A stretch of 64,000 bases of DNA from a virus. The position numbers and the translations under genes were made by a program. Each line of letters opens with the position of its first letter. Position 1 is the first letter of the stretch. The stretch lies in the IMG/VR virus record IMGVR_UViG_3300040801_004793, positions 57,017-121,016 of that record. One strand, given 5' to 3'. This document shows positions 35,543 through 43,895 of this stretch, piece by piece. The notes beneath the pieces were generated by a model. The model saw only the letters and a list, made by a program, of their open reading frames with translations. It was not told where the DNA came from and ran no database searches.

Positions 35543-36040
35543 TTAATTTAAATCCTTAAATTGAAATTGAATACGAAGGAAAGGGTATACTACTTGCATT
35601 TGTTCATTTGCGGTTAACAGATAATTTACTGTGTAATCTCTGTTTTCTTGAGGAGGGGGCTGTAAATTTAAATCTCTTCTAGAATAACTATGAAGTCCTA
35701 TATTTAATTTTCTACCTATCCAATATAAAAGATCTGGAAGTTTATCTAGGTCAGGATACACTACAGAATAAGTTATTGCCCCTGTAGTAAAATCAGTAGT
35801 TTCGGTAGCTCTTTTAAAAGTATCTGTGAGTCTGTATACCTTTAGTATTGGAAACTCTGAAAGAGGTATGTTGACAGCATCATAATTTCTAATATTTCTA
35901 ATAACTAAACCATCTTTCAATTCAGGTCGAGTTTCTCGTAATTTAACGTATTCGTTGTTTACAAAGTCTCTCAAAAAACGAGCTAATTTTAAACAGTACT
36001 CGTTTTCTCCTATTAAGTAAATGGGGCTAGTATCACTCAT
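35543..36040 (-). CDS. Tail terminator/tail completion-like protein
   Basis: The 165-residue protein has a mixed alpha/beta pattern with a long N-terminal helix (YCLKLARFLRDFVNNEYVKLRE), then strands (IPLSEFPILKVYRLTD) and a C-terminal set of strands ending in YPFLRIQFQF. Size and location between connectors and the major tail tube resemble tail terminator proteins (lambda gpU/HK97 gp10 neighbourhood), which cap the tail and join it to the head. No strong signature motif. Assignment is by position. Confidence 0.45.
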   Translation of the reverse strand: MSDTSPIYLIGENEYCLKLARFLRDFVNNEYVKLRETRPELKDGLVIRNIRNYDAVNIPLSEFPILKVYRLTDTFKRATETTDFTTGAITYSVVYPDLDKLPDLLYWIGRKLNIGLHSYSRRDLNLQPPPQENRDYTVNYLLTANEQMQVVYPFLRIQFQFKDLN

Positions 36041-36077
36041 ATAAACTATTATACTTTATTCAAACTTTTTAATAACT

Positions 36078-36422
36078 CTAGCTTCTCTTTTTTCTTTGTT
36101 TCATTCGAGCTCTCTCTAAAAACTTTTTACTCCAGTATTTTTGACTACCGGGGTGAGCTTGTAAACCAGGAGCTCTATCTATCTCACTACCAAAACCTGT
36201 TACAAACCCGTCTAGTGGGGGAGCTTCTGTTCTCGGCTCTCTTTTTTTTACTTCTTTTCTAGCTTCTACTGTTTTTGCTAATTTTCTAGCAGCAAGACCA
36301 GTAAGACCTATACCAGTTAGTCCTATACCTACTTTTAGAGCAGTTTTCTTTTGAGAGATTCTTTTTTTACGCCTCTTTTTATCTCGGCTTCCTCTTTTTC
36401 TTGCAAATTCGTAATAACTCAT
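36078..36422 (-). CDS. Small basic protein with FARKRGSRD tag
   Basis: The 114-residue protein begins MSYYEFARKRGSRDKKRRKK, then an IGLTGIGLTGLAA hydrophobic glycine-rich stretch, then Lys/Arg-rich sequence and a Pro/Gly-containing C-terminus (APPLDGFVTGFGSEIDRAPG ... RARMKQRKKRS). The N-terminus matches that of the protein at 34679. It is co-oriented with, and 10 bases from, the next tagged gene, indicating duplication or cassette-like reuse of the tag. Confidence 0.55.
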   Translation of the reverse strand: MSYYEFARKRGSRDKKRRKKRISQKKTALKVGIGLTGIGLTGLAARKLAKTVEARKEVKKREPRTEAPPLDGFVTGFGSEIDRAPGLQAHPGSQKYWSKKFLERARMKQRKKRS

Positions 36423-36432
36423 TTTTTCTTGT

Positions 36433-36849
36433 TTAAAATATGTCGTCAGCTAGCTGACCCTTAGTTTTCCTTTTTCCTCGTCTCCTGTTAACGGTGATGC
36501 TAGGAGGTCCACCTCTTTGAGCATCTATTTCTTTAATAGCCTTGGAAACAAAATTGCCCGGTAAAACAAAATTGCCCGGAGGTCTAGATGTTTTTATTTC
36601 TGATATTGTATCGTTAGTTCTTTTTGCTTTTTGTTCAAAGGCCTGTTTAGACTTCTCTCTTCTTTTTTTAGCGATAGTTTTAATTCTGTTTCCAATTTTA
36701 TCGTGATTTGCAGTTAACCAAGCAGCCCCAGCTAAAGCTCCGGTTGCGGCAAGTCCTTTAAAATATTTTTTAGTTTTTTTAGGTATAGGTCTTCTTTTTT
36801 TCCTAGGTTTTTTATCCCTACTGCCTCTTTTTCTAGCAAATTCGTACAT
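36433..36849 (-). CDS. Small basic protein with FARKRGSRD tag
   Basis: The 138-residue protein begins MYEFARKRGSRDKKPRKKRR, then an Ala/Gly-rich hydrophobic segment (GLAATGALAGAAWLTANH), then basic and polar sequence, with PGNFVLPGNFVSKAI showing a short tandem repeat. Only the tag and charge pattern are shared with its neighbours; the rest differs, so the tag behaves as a separable module. Confidence 0.55.
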   Translation of the reverse strand: MYEFARKRGSRDKKPRKKRRPIPKKTKKYFKGLAATGALAGAAWLTANHDKIGNRIKTIAKKRREKSKQAFEQKAKRTNDTISEIKTSRPPGNFVLPGNFVSKAIKEIDAQRGGPPSITVNRRRGKRKTKGQLADDIF

Positions 36850-36854
36850 TACGT

Positions 36855-37247
36855 TTACCTAACTTTTTTTCTTTTTTTTGAATTTCCGTGTCCAAGTTCC
36901 TTAGATCTACTAACATAATACCCTGCAGCTCCCGTACCTAAAGCAGTTCCAACTATCCCAGGCATGTCCCTCTTTAGACCTGCTTTCAGCCTTCTAGGGA
37001 AATTTGTTTTAAGGGAATATCCTAAAGATCCTCCTATACTTTTTCCTGCTCTTCTACCTGCCCAGAAACCATCGCCAAGCTCCTCAAGAGCTGTACGAGA
37101 GATTTGTGCGCCAGCTCCAATCCCTAACCCTGCTGCAGCTCCTCTTAATCTATTTTTACTAGAAATATTTTTTTTCCTAGGTTTTTTATCCCTACTGCCT
37201 CTTTTTCTAGCAAAATTTAAATTGCTAGTTTGTCCTATAAATTTCAT
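36855..37247 (-). CDS. Small basic protein with FARKRGSRD tag
   Basis: The 130-residue protein begins MKFIGQTSNLNFARKRGSRD, the tag being displaced by 8 extra residues relative to the others. A glycine-rich stretch follows (GAAAGLGIGAGAQISRTALEE), then a basic C-terminus with GYYVSRSKELGHGNSKKRKK. It overlaps the connector gene upstream (37244-37756) by 4 bases, so it is embedded in the head-tail operon. Confidence 0.55.
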   Translation of the reverse strand: MKFIGQTSNLNFARKRGSRDKKPRKKNISSKNRLRGAAAGLGIGAGAQISRTALEELGDGFWAGRRAGKSIGGSLGYSLKTNFPRRLKAGLKRDMPGIVGTALGTGAAGYYVSRSKELGHGNSKKRKKVR

Positions 37248-37756
37248 TTTTTATCTTCTATCTTTAATTTATTATTTTCGGGTACCTCTAAGGCCCATTC
37301 TAAAAAAGTTTCTGATAGCTCTTCTAATAACTCATCGTGTAAAAATACAAGACTTCGCATTGAATCAAGTTTATCGGCATAGGCCACTCTAGTACCAAAA
37401 TTAAAGGTCATGCCCTCTTCAAAGTTCGCTATTAATTCAGGAGAATTTATATCAAAACTTCGCATTAGATTTCCCGTATCTATATATATTCTACCTTGAA
37501 CTCTATCCGGCCTACCTGCTAAGTAAGACTCGCTTAAAGCTTTCCACTGTACGTTTCCATGTACCATACCTCCTGAAGTGGTTGGTGGGCTGCTACCAAA
37601 TCTTTTTTCCATGTCTTTTGACATAACTTTAGTAAGCTCTTCTCTCAACTTTTCTTTTTGAGGTTCAGTAGCTTTATTAAACTTAGCTTGAATGGATTCC
37701 ACCCAATTCTCAAGCTCCTTAATGTTTTCTAAAGTTATTTTTAAATCTAAAGACAT
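37244..37756 (-). CDS. Head-tail connector/virion morphogenesis protein (Mu gpG/HK97 gp10-like)
   Basis: The 170-residue protein contains a pattern typical of phage virion morphogenesis and HK97 gp10-like connectors. VQWKALSESYLAGRP is followed by GRIYIDTGNLMRSFD, where W-x-x-L-S...TG-x-L-x-x-S is characteristic, then FGTRVAYADKLD. The N-terminal helix (NIKELENWVESIQAKF...) resembles the usual leading helix. Such proteins sit at the neck or tail completion site. Gene order (between the DUF1320-like protein and the tail proteins) fits. Confidence 0.6.
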   Translation of the reverse strand: MSLDLKITLENIKELENWVESIQAKFNKATEPQKEKLREELTKVMSKDMEKRFGSSPPTTSGGMVHGNVQWKALSESYLAGRPDRVQGRIYIDTGNLMRSFDINSPELIANFEEGMTFNFGTRVAYADKLDSMRSLVFLHDELLEELSETFLEWALEVPENNKLKIEDKK

Positions 37757-37762
37757 ACGGTA

Positions 37763-38401
37763 TTACCAATCCCCTGTAAAAGGATACCTTCTAGGTTCAA
37801 ATCCAGCCGTAGAATCACTTTCCCCAAAATAGTGTTTTCCCGGTAGTTTAGTTTTATTTTGTACTACAGTAGTGTTTTTAGTTACGTTATCAGGAATCTG
37901 ATCTCTACCTAGTAATCTCTCACCTGGTAGTCTAAGAGGCTGTCTTTCTCCATGTAGAGTTTTATGGTCTACTGGAGGACTAACTGCAATATAAATGTTA
38001 GAACCGGCAGTAATTTGTTGAAGCAATGACTTAGCATGAACATCTAAATTCATAGCTGTCTGACTAATATCCGAAGCTTGCATAATAGGGTTGCTGCCTT
38101 CAAAGTGAATCTGAATTAATCCAGCGATGGATAAAGATTCACTAATATCTGCCAGAATATTTCTAGTTACTTCATGACTCAAACGAAGAGGAGTTACGTA
38201 TATTTGAGAAAGAATTAAATCAATATAACCTTCTTTTCGTTCAGCTACGAGAGTAATAGTTTCCGGGTCAACAACATTTCCCGCTACTACGTTTCCATAA
38301 CCTAGCGCCTGAGTGAGAGCCGTATCAATGGGAGGAGTTTCTTCTATATTAAGTCTCCCCCGAAGTCTTCTAGCTATGTTCTCGACAGTAGTGTATTTCA
38401 T
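37763..38401 (-). CDS. Head-tail adaptor-like protein (Mu gp36/DUF1320-like)
   Basis: The 212-residue protein begins MKYTTVENIARRLRGRLNIEE, then an acid/hydrophobic pattern ending in KEGYIDLILSQIYVTPL. This is the signature order of DUF1320/gp36-like neck adaptors: first helix, then a helix with an I-D-x-x-L pattern, then a Y-x-x-P motif. The C-terminal half (about residues 140-212) is a Pro/Lys/Gly-rich extension unlike the core family. Adaptors attach to the portal to build the neck. Confidence 0.5.
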   Translation of the reverse strand: MKYTTVENIARRLRGRLNIEETPPIDTALTQALGYGNVVAGNVVDPETITLVAERKEGYIDLILSQIYVTPLRLSHEVTRNILADISESLSIAGLIQIHFEGSNPIMQASDISQTAMNLDVHAKSLLQQITAGSNIYIAVSPPVDHKTLHGERQPLRLPGERLLGRDQIPDNVTKNTTVVQNKTKLPGKHYFGESDSTAGFEPRRYPFTGDW

Positions 38402-39021
38402 TATCTTTTTCTAGATCTCCTAGATTTTCTTTTAGACCTCACAGAAGAAGACTTTTTCTTTCTAGTAAAGGGTTTTACTTTTTTACCATTACGAATATAA
38501 CCTTTTACTCTTACAGTTCCACCCTCTTTGTTTTCAGCTTCTTTCATTGCAAGCTGTCTTTCTTTAAGGTCTAACTGTCTTTTAATAAGGGGTCTTTTTC
38601 CTTTACTTTGGTCAATAGATTTTTCCCACAAGTCAGTACGTCTTGCGGTTTCTGCTAATTCAGCTTTTTTAGCTTCTAGCTTACTTTTATCGTAGTCTAA
38701 TCTTTTTCCTTCTGTTTTAATACCGGATATAGTTTTAGCTACGGCAGCTCCCCCTCTAGCAGCTTTGGTTCCCGTATGTACTACGTTTGCAATTTTTCCC
38801 GCAGTAGAAATAGCTCTATCTAACCTTTTAGCTCCAGTTTGACGTTTTTGATAGACCCCTTGACCTATAGAAGCTGCACCCGCAAGCTGTCTCAAAGCTT
38901 TTGTAGCTGGAACTGATCTAGCTAGAAATACGTCTAGTTCACTACGCTTTGCATAGTTGATAGTACTATTATTATATAAAAAATTTATTTTATTCTGAAG
39001 TTTGCTTAAAGAGTTTCTCAT
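38401..39021 (-). CDS. Basic helical protein in connector region
   Basis: The 206-residue protein is rich in Lys, Arg and Ala. The middle part (about residues 40-120) contains Ala/Gly-rich helix with TAGKIANVVHTGTKAA; the C-terminal half is charged (KEAENKEGGTVRVKGY) and ends in a basic tail (KKKSSSVRSKRKSRRSRKR). No known motif. Its N-terminal NYAKRSELD may weakly resemble the FARK tag of nearby genes. It overlaps the adaptor gene by 1 base. It may be part of the same basic protein set, perhaps an internal head protein. Confidence 0.45.
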   Translation of the reverse strand: MRNSLSKLQNKINFLYNNSTINYAKRSELDVFLARSVPATKALRQLAGAASIGQGVYQKRQTGAKRLDRAISTAGKIANVVHTGTKAARGGAAVAKTISGIKTEGKRLDYDKSKLEAKKAELAETARRTDLWEKSIDQSKGKRPLIKRQLDLKERQLAMKEAENKEGGTVRVKGYIRNGKKVKPFTRKKKSSSVRSKRKSRRSRKR

Positions 39022-39033
39022 ATTAAAAAACTC

Positions 39034-39342
39034 CTAAGACATAATTACGCTAGTTTCATTAGTCACTACTACTCCGTTTGGAATTGTACCGCTTTCTGAA
39101 GTAGTTACAATACTTTTCCTACCATTAATTTTTTTAGCAGCTACACTACCTTTTGCGTTCTTAAACTTTTTGGTAACAATCTTTTCTCCCTCGTCCCATG
39201 GATCAACTCCCACGGTAGAAGAAATATTTTTAATTACTAAACTGTTAGAAGAAGGAGCTCCTTTAATAGAACCTTGTACAGAAGAGGCATCAAAGCACTG
39301 TCCCGTACTAATTCCAGACGTATTTCTTTTATGTTGTAACAT
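39034..39342 (-). CDS. Small hypothetical protein
   Basis: This 102-residue protein is located between the HhH protein and the connector genes. Its sequence (SSNSLVIKNISSTVGVDPWDEGE) resembles a small beta-rich domain, followed by KKFKNAKGSVAAKKINGRKS. It has no recognised motif. It lies 12 bases from its upstream neighbour and 13 bases from its downstream neighbour, consistent with one operon. Confidence 0.4.
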   Translation of the reverse strand: MLQHKRNTSGISTGQCFDASSVQGSIKGAPSSNSLVIKNISSTVGVDPWDEGEKIVTKKFKNAKGSVAAKKINGRKSIVTTSESGTIPNGVVVTNETSVIMS

Positions 39343-39353
39343 TTATAATCTCC

Positions 39354-39878
39354 TTAAGAATTGAAGTCAATTTCAATAGAAGTCCAATCTTTACCAAAAG
39401 GTAAATTGACTCTTTCATTAAGATCTCTATAATCCGTAAAAGCAGACTTCTCTCTTAATCGAATTACTTTCTTTGCAGTTGCTTCTGAAATACCAGGTAA
39501 ACCTTGTAGAGTGTCTAAATCTACACTATTTACTTTTACCCCATTAGGCTTACTTTCTGTCTGAGTAGCTTTCAAAGAAATATTATCAGAGGGTCTAGTC
39601 TTAATAGAGACTTCTTCAGAGAGACCCGATCCTGGTTTTCCCTTAGAGACTTTTACCTCAGAAGTTTCAAACTTCCCTTCTCCTGCCATTTTTACTTCTT
39701 TTACCGCTTCTTTTACTTCAGGGATGTCTTCTTCAATTTCTTGAACAATATAGTAAGAAGTATAAGCCTTTTTAGGTAATTCTCCAGGATTATAAATACC
39801 GGGATAAAAAGTATTTCCTGATTTGCTAACAAAAACTCTTAATAGTTTTACTGGTTTGTCTTCTCTAAAATCTTCCAT
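39354..39878 (-). CDS. Protein with C-terminal ComEA-like helix-hairpin-helix
   Basis: The 174-residue protein has an N-terminal mixed domain (about 1-50), then an acidic linker, a Ser/Lys-rich spacer, and at about residues 115-165 a tandem HhH pattern. VNSVDLDTLQGLPGISEATAKKVI, with RLREKSAFTDYRDL following, is the typical ComEA/HhH order (N-x-A...L-x-x-LPGI-x-x-x-x-A-x-x-I-x-x-x-R-x-x-x-x-F-x-x-x-x-D-L). HhH domains bind DNA without sequence specificity. In the connector region such a domain may hold or guide packaged DNA, or the protein may link head and tail. Upstream of it, a terminator separates the major capsid gene. Confidence 0.6.
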   Translation of the reverse strand: MEDFREDKPVKLLRVFVSKSGNTFYPGIYNPGELPKKAYTSYYIVQEIEEDIPEVKEAVKEVKMAGEGKFETSEVKVSKGKPGSGLSEEVSIKTRPSDNISLKATQTESKPNGVKVNSVDLDTLQGLPGISEATAKKVIRLREKSAFTDYRDLNERVNLPFGKDWTSIEIDFNS

Positions 39879-39895
39879 TTTTCTCTTATTTATTA

Positions 39896-39931
39896 ATTAA
39901 AAAGGGGGTGGAGCAGTTAATCCCCACCCCC
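39896..39931 (-). terminator. Rho-independent terminator after major capsid gene
   Basis: On the minus strand GGGGGTGG (39931-39924) pairs with CCACCCCC (39911-39904) with a 12-base loop, followed by TTTTT. It lies between the capsid gene and the next gene, limiting readthrough and favouring high capsid expression. Confidence 0.8.
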
Positions 39932-39968
39932 TACACACAACACACCACTCGGATGTTAATTGTTAATT

Positions 39969-41081
39969 TTAGGTAGCGTCAGAAACTTGCTGAGAGAAAA
40001 ACAGCTTGGGATCTGCAAATACGGGAATAATAGTAGCCACGGCTTGGCTTACATCCACAGGGGGAACTTTTTGTTTTTCATAAGTAGTAACAAAAACACC
40101 TGCTTTACCATCATTCTCTAGAGTGGGACCCATTGCTCTTTCGCCCATGTTTTCTTTCATAAACACGAAACGATTATCATGCAGAAATCTAGAGTTAGCT
40201 AGACTTTGATCTCCCAATTCATTTCTGTACTTCTCGTCAAAAGTCTTGATTGTAGGTAGTCCACGAGCTTCTAAAATAGCAGCAAGCATTTTAGGACTCA
40301 CGGTTCCTACTTGAGTAACAGTTAAAGAAGAAGCAGCATCTTTGGTAGATTGCTGTTGCATTAGGTCGTTCAAGGTCTTACGGCTCATGTAGTTCACATC
40401 TGGAGAAAAACCATTTGTATCTACATAAGTATCAACTGCGTTGTAAAGGTCTTGAATACCGTTTGCAGTAGCATGTTCTGACCACCTCTCACCACCAACT
40501 TTAGCGTTGGGGAAGTGATTGTAATTACCGGATCTCTTATAATTCAGTTTTGTGACAACACCCGTACGAGGGTCAGTTCTGTTTAGTTCTCCGAATTGAA
40601 GAACCTGCCAAGTCATATGATTCAGCAGTTCCACTTGAGCCGCTGACAGTTTTTCGATTGTGCCGAAAATAAAGGAAGCTAAGTCTCCGTTAGAACCCTT
40701 AATCACTTTGCCATCTTTGGAAGCGTTTTGAATTTTAATACCTTTAGCTAGAGCCTCTGCACGAGCGTCTTTAATATGCCATTGATATTCTTCATCCCAA
40801 ACATAAGCAAGGCTGGATTTCATCATTTCAGCCGTGATTTTGGTAATGTTTCCTTGGTTTGTCACAGGTGGTTCTGCACCGTACGCCACCACCGAAGCGA
40901 TGACATTAATGTTTTCTACCACGTATGCCAGGAAGTTTCTACTCTCGTACGTTTTAAAAGGTACATAGGGGCCAAGAGCATTAGCATCTCTTCTTTTTAG
41001 ATCATCAAGGGTATCCTCAACAATCAGGTCGGCCATTTTATTTTGATGGGCTTCATTAAGCCACTGTGCGATTTGTGCCAT
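39969..41081 (-). CDS. Major capsid protein (lambda gpE-like)
   Basis: The 370-residue protein fits lambda-type major capsid proteins. Near the N-terminus is AEPPVTNQGNITKITAEMMK, like the region following the N-arm. A central helix is followed by a strongly characteristic segment TYVDTNGFSPDVNYMSRKTL, comparable to the gpE family motif A-x-D...Y-x-P-D-x-x-x-MS-x-x-x-x. Then comes FVFMKENMGERAMGPT and a C-terminal P-domain. It has a good ribosome binding site (AAGGAA) and a terminator, as expected for the most abundant virion protein. Confidence 0.8.
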   Translation of the reverse strand: MAQIAQWLNEAHQNKMADLIVEDTLDDLKRRDANALGPYVPFKTYESRNFLAYVVENINVIASVVAYGAEPPVTNQGNITKITAEMMKSSLAYVWDEEYQWHIKDARAEALAKGIKIQNASKDGKVIKGSNGDLASFIFGTIEKLSAAQVELLNHMTWQVLQFGELNRTDPRTGVVTKLNYKRSGNYNHFPNAKVGGERWSEHATANGIQDLYNAVDTYVDTNGFSPDVNYMSRKTLNDLMQQQSTKDAASSLTVTQVGTVSPKMLAAILEARGLPTIKTFDEKYRNELGDQSLANSRFLHDNRFVFMKENMGERAMGPTLENDGKAGVFVTTYEKQKVPPVDVSQAVATIIPVFADPKLFFSQQVSDAT

Positions 41082-41114
41082 TATTCTTTCCTTCGATATT
41101 TGTTATGTTTCTAA

Positions 41115-41984
41115 TTAACCTTCGAAAATCAGATTGGGGAATCTAGAAGCAAGCTCATCATCATAATAAGCAAGACCAGACTTGTAAACCCGATCACAAC
41201 GTTCGATAGCTTTTAGAGTTTCAGTTGGTTTGTTAGTAAAGTCGATACCATGATTATAAAGACCATAGATATCTTCTACCAAAGTACCCACTCTTGCGCC
41301 TTCGCCCAGATTAGCGGCAGAGTTACCCGTTAGAACAACTGTGCTATTTGCATAGTCCGTATGGGAAACTACACCCAGATAAACAGGAGTAGCACTAATC
41401 TCATTAGTGATAGCAACTGCTCCAGCTCCAGCGGTAACAGCAGAAGCTTCCACTGTAAACACTTTTCCACGAGTGAAGATTTTTAATTCTCCTGCACCAC
41501 CGGCTTCAAAACGAGCGTAAGAATGTAGAGGGTTAGTCGGGTCATTTAACGCTGTAACCAATTCAGGTAACAAAGCAGCCAGATCAGCCCCGACTTGAGT
41601 ATGCGTGTAAGAAATATTAATGCCCTGGCTGGGTTCAATAAATCTTAGAGTTAATTTATCTCCTGCGGCCCACACACTACTCAAAGTGACTAGGCCCTGA
41701 GGTTCTAGATGGTAAATTTCATCACCAGGCAAGAAAATCTCAGGCATCGTAACAGGCAGGTTTGCGGAAGCAGTTACAGCCGATTGAACAACGTCTCTGG
41801 GCAGAAAACGATTCACACCACCCACTTTAGCGAGAAATAAACCCGCTTTAGTTACTTTTTTACCTTCAGAGTTTAAACCGATATTTGTATTTTCCAGAGA
41901 GACACTTTTAGTAGCATTAAAGTGAATACTTCCTACTACGGCTTTGTCTGCTCTGTAAGTTTCTTGAATGTTCCAATTACTCAT
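41115..41984 (-). CDS. Capsid decoration/stabilisation-like protein
   Basis: The 289-residue protein lies directly upstream of the major capsid gene. Its strand-rich sequence contains AGLFLAKVGGVNRFLPRDVV and an EIFLPGDEIYHLEPQGLVTL segment. Such Ala/Val/Thr-rich proteins with F-x-PGD-x-x-Y-x-L patterns are found among phage head decoration proteins and capsid stabilisers. It has a ribosome binding site (GGAGA). A coat-associated function is inferred from gene order. Another possibility is a minor head protein. Confidence 0.5.
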   Translation of the reverse strand: MSNWNIQETYRADKAVVGSIHFNATKSVSLENTNIGLNSEGKKVTKAGLFLAKVGGVNRFLPRDVVQSAVTASANLPVTMPEIFLPGDEIYHLEPQGLVTLSSVWAAGDKLTLRFIEPSQGINISYTHTQVGADLAALLPELVTALNDPTNPLHSYARFEAGGAGELKIFTRGKVFTVEASAVTAGAGAVAITNEISATPVYLGVVSHTDYANSTVVLTGNSAANLGEGARVGTLVEDIYGLYNHGIDFTNKPTETLKAIERCDRVYKSGLAYYDDELASRFPNLIFEG

Positions 41985-42019
41985 TTATTTTTCTCCGATA
42001 TTTGATATTTATTATATGC

Positions 42020-42922
42020 CTAGTCTCTTTTTAGAAGTTCAAGCATTTCTCTGGCTTCGTCTTCTACCTCATCCTCATTAATAGAGAAATCATAGGTAGG
42101 TCTATCAGACATTTCTTGTTCTGCGATTGCGGAAAAATACATTTCATTTCCAGGTAGAGGGCCGATCTCATCAAAGAGTTCTAGAGCAAAAGCTACACAT
42201 TGCAGATAAGTAGCTGGATCTAGTTCAGACTCCTCTACGGCACTAGAGAAATTCATGTAATCATCTTGAGGCCGCTCACTAAACAAAAGAGCATATGCAT
42301 GAGGAGTAATACTCTTAGAAAACAGAAGTTCGTCCGCATAGTCTCTTAAAGTAGAAAGAGTATCGGTAATAACCATTCTAACTTCCATTTCTTCCATGGC
42401 TTCTGCATAACGACTAAAGTTTTCTGCACCTTCTAGAATAGCTTCTTCTAAATCTTCATCTTCTAGGTAATCTTCGATTTCAGTGTCATCTTCCTCGTCG
42501 TAGTACTCGTCTTCATCGTACTCGTCTTCATCGTACTCGTCTTCATCATACTCGTCGTCTTCATCGTACTCGTCGTCCTCGTCTTCTTCAGGATCTTCTT
42601 CTAAAGCTTCCACTAGATCATAAGCATCTTCAGCCGAGTTTACTAGTCTCAGTTGATCGAGTTCGCTATCAGGAGAGAGTTCCATTAGAAGTTCTACAGT
42701 TTCAACACTAGGAAGAACTTCTCCGGTTAAAAGACCAATAATGGTAGTCTCATCAGCCTCAAAGCCTTGACTTTCAAAAGTATCAACCAAGTCTTCTACG
42801 GCGGTGTCGATATCATCGTATTGATCTTCTAAAATACCCAGAAGAGCATGTCCAAAGGGGTTTTGAAGAGCAGAAGTAGAGAAATTAATAAGTCCCTCGT
42901 AATCGCCTCTATAAAAATCCAT
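42020..42922 (-). CDS. Acidic protein, scaffold candidate
   Basis: The 300-residue protein is extremely acidic, with a central run of tandem DEYDE-type repeats at about residues 112-143. Scaffolding proteins are often acidic, helical and Glu-rich and are encoded between protease and capsid genes, as here. Its ends are helical (GYEG-like start with ILEDQYDDIDTAVEDLVDTF; C-terminal AREMLELLKRD). It could instead be an internal head or acidic mimic protein. No catalytic motif. Confidence 0.5.
   Translation of the reverse strand: MDFYRGDYEGLINFSTSALQNPFGHALLGILEDQYDDIDTAVEDLVDTFESQGFEADETTIIGLLTGEVLPSVETVELLMELSPDSELDQLRLVNSAEDAYDLVEALEEDPEEDEDDEYDEDDEYDEDEYDEDEYDEDEYYDEEDDTEIEDYLEDEDLEEAILEGAENFSRYAEAMEEMEVRMVITDTLSTLRDYADELLFSKSITPHAYALLFSERPQDDYMNFSSAVEESELDPATYLQCVAFALELFDEIGPLPGNEMYFSAIAEQEMSDRPTYDFSINEDEVEDEAREMLELLKRD
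42495..42590 (-). repeat. Tandem repeat in acidic protein gene
   Basis: About six imperfect copies of a 15-base unit (TCGTACTCGTCTTCA on the plus strand), encoding the DEYDE repeats. It is prone to length variation by replication slippage. Confidence 0.75.
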
Positions 42923-42944
42923 AATTTTTCTTTTCCTTTTCTAT

Positions 42945-43895
42945 TTAGTAGTTTCTAATAAAACCGACGCTTTTCAGTTTTCTATGGTAATCAGTAGCGG
43001 ATAAACTAGGAGGGTAGGGTTTTCCACCAGAACCCTTAGTATTATTAGTTACTCGTAAATCCGTTTCTGTGTCATTTTCGTCAGAATCCTCTTCTGACTC
43101 TTGTAAATTAAACATTTCAGATACTTGATCTATAAAATGTTCAATTGCGTCATAGGAAGCTTTAATAGGATTAATTCCTTTTAACTCCTCCTCAGACGAA
43201 GTTCTTATATCGTAAAGAATTCTGAACAATCCTTCACTTAGTTTATCATAACTCTGTTTAAGTTCTGTTTTATCTTCGCTTAATTTTTTTAATTCCTCAA
43301 AACTAAAAGCTTTTCTTTCAAACTTTCTAGAAGATTCAGAATGAGATTGTTTATTATCCTGGTTAGCCGGGGTTAAGCTGCTTTCAAACAAGATAATATT
43401 ATCTTCAGTCGATCCAGCTCTACTAAATAAAGTGGGACCTATAATAGCGGGAACTGGAGTAGCACTAATTTCACAGAAACTTTCTGTCGCGGGATCAATA
43501 CCAGGAGAAAGAGTGCTAATACTTTTACTTTTAATTTTTTGTACTACGTCTTCCCCTCTAGCTACAATGCTGTCAACAAAGACTCCAAGTTTTCCTACTA
43601 AGTGTTGAAATTTACTATTAGGTAAATCTTGTTCTGTAATTACTTTTGTGTAGAATTCAGATTCTACATCTCCAATATTATTTCCCTGGTCTTTTTTATG
43701 ATCTAATTGAAAGGGAATTCTTCTTCCTTGACGAAGAAAATTATTTGAATTTTCTACAATTTTTTTAATTCTATCGGGGCCAAAAAAATGAGTACGTTTT
43801 TGAGAGTCCGTGTGCTCTCCCTCTATAAATACGAGAGCAGGTCTAGCTAAAGTACTTACTCCATCTTCTTTTTGATTAAAACTAATAAACGACAT
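42945..43895 (-). CDS. Prohead protease with C-terminal scaffold-like extension
   Basis: The 316-residue protein fits the Mu-like I (protease-scaffold) architecture. The N-terminal about 150 residues hold RIPFQLDHKKDQGNNIGDVES, with the LDH histidine, then an SKSISTLSPGIDPATESF segment that may carry the catalytic Ser. The family ending pattern EISATPVPAIIGPTLF is present. The C-terminal half is charged and helical (FEELKKLSEDKTELKQS), like a scaffold. It lies directly before the acidic candidate and the capsid gene and overlaps the MuF gene by 1 base (TAATG). Confidence 0.65.
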   Translation of the reverse strand: MSFISFNQKEDGVSTLARPALVFIEGEHTDSQKRTHFFGPDRIKKIVENSNNFLRQGRRIPFQLDHKKDQGNNIGDVESEFYTKVITEQDLPNSKFQHLVGKLGVFVDSIVARGEDVVQKIKSKSISTLSPGIDPATESFCEISATPVPAIIGPTLFSRAGSTEDNIILFESSLTPANQDNKQSHSESSRKFERKAFSFEELKKLSEDKTELKQSYDKLSEGLFRILYDIRTSSEEELKGINPIKASYDAIEHFIDQVSEMFNLQESEEDSDENDTETDLRVTNNTKGSGGKPYPPSLSATDYHRKLKSVGFIRNY

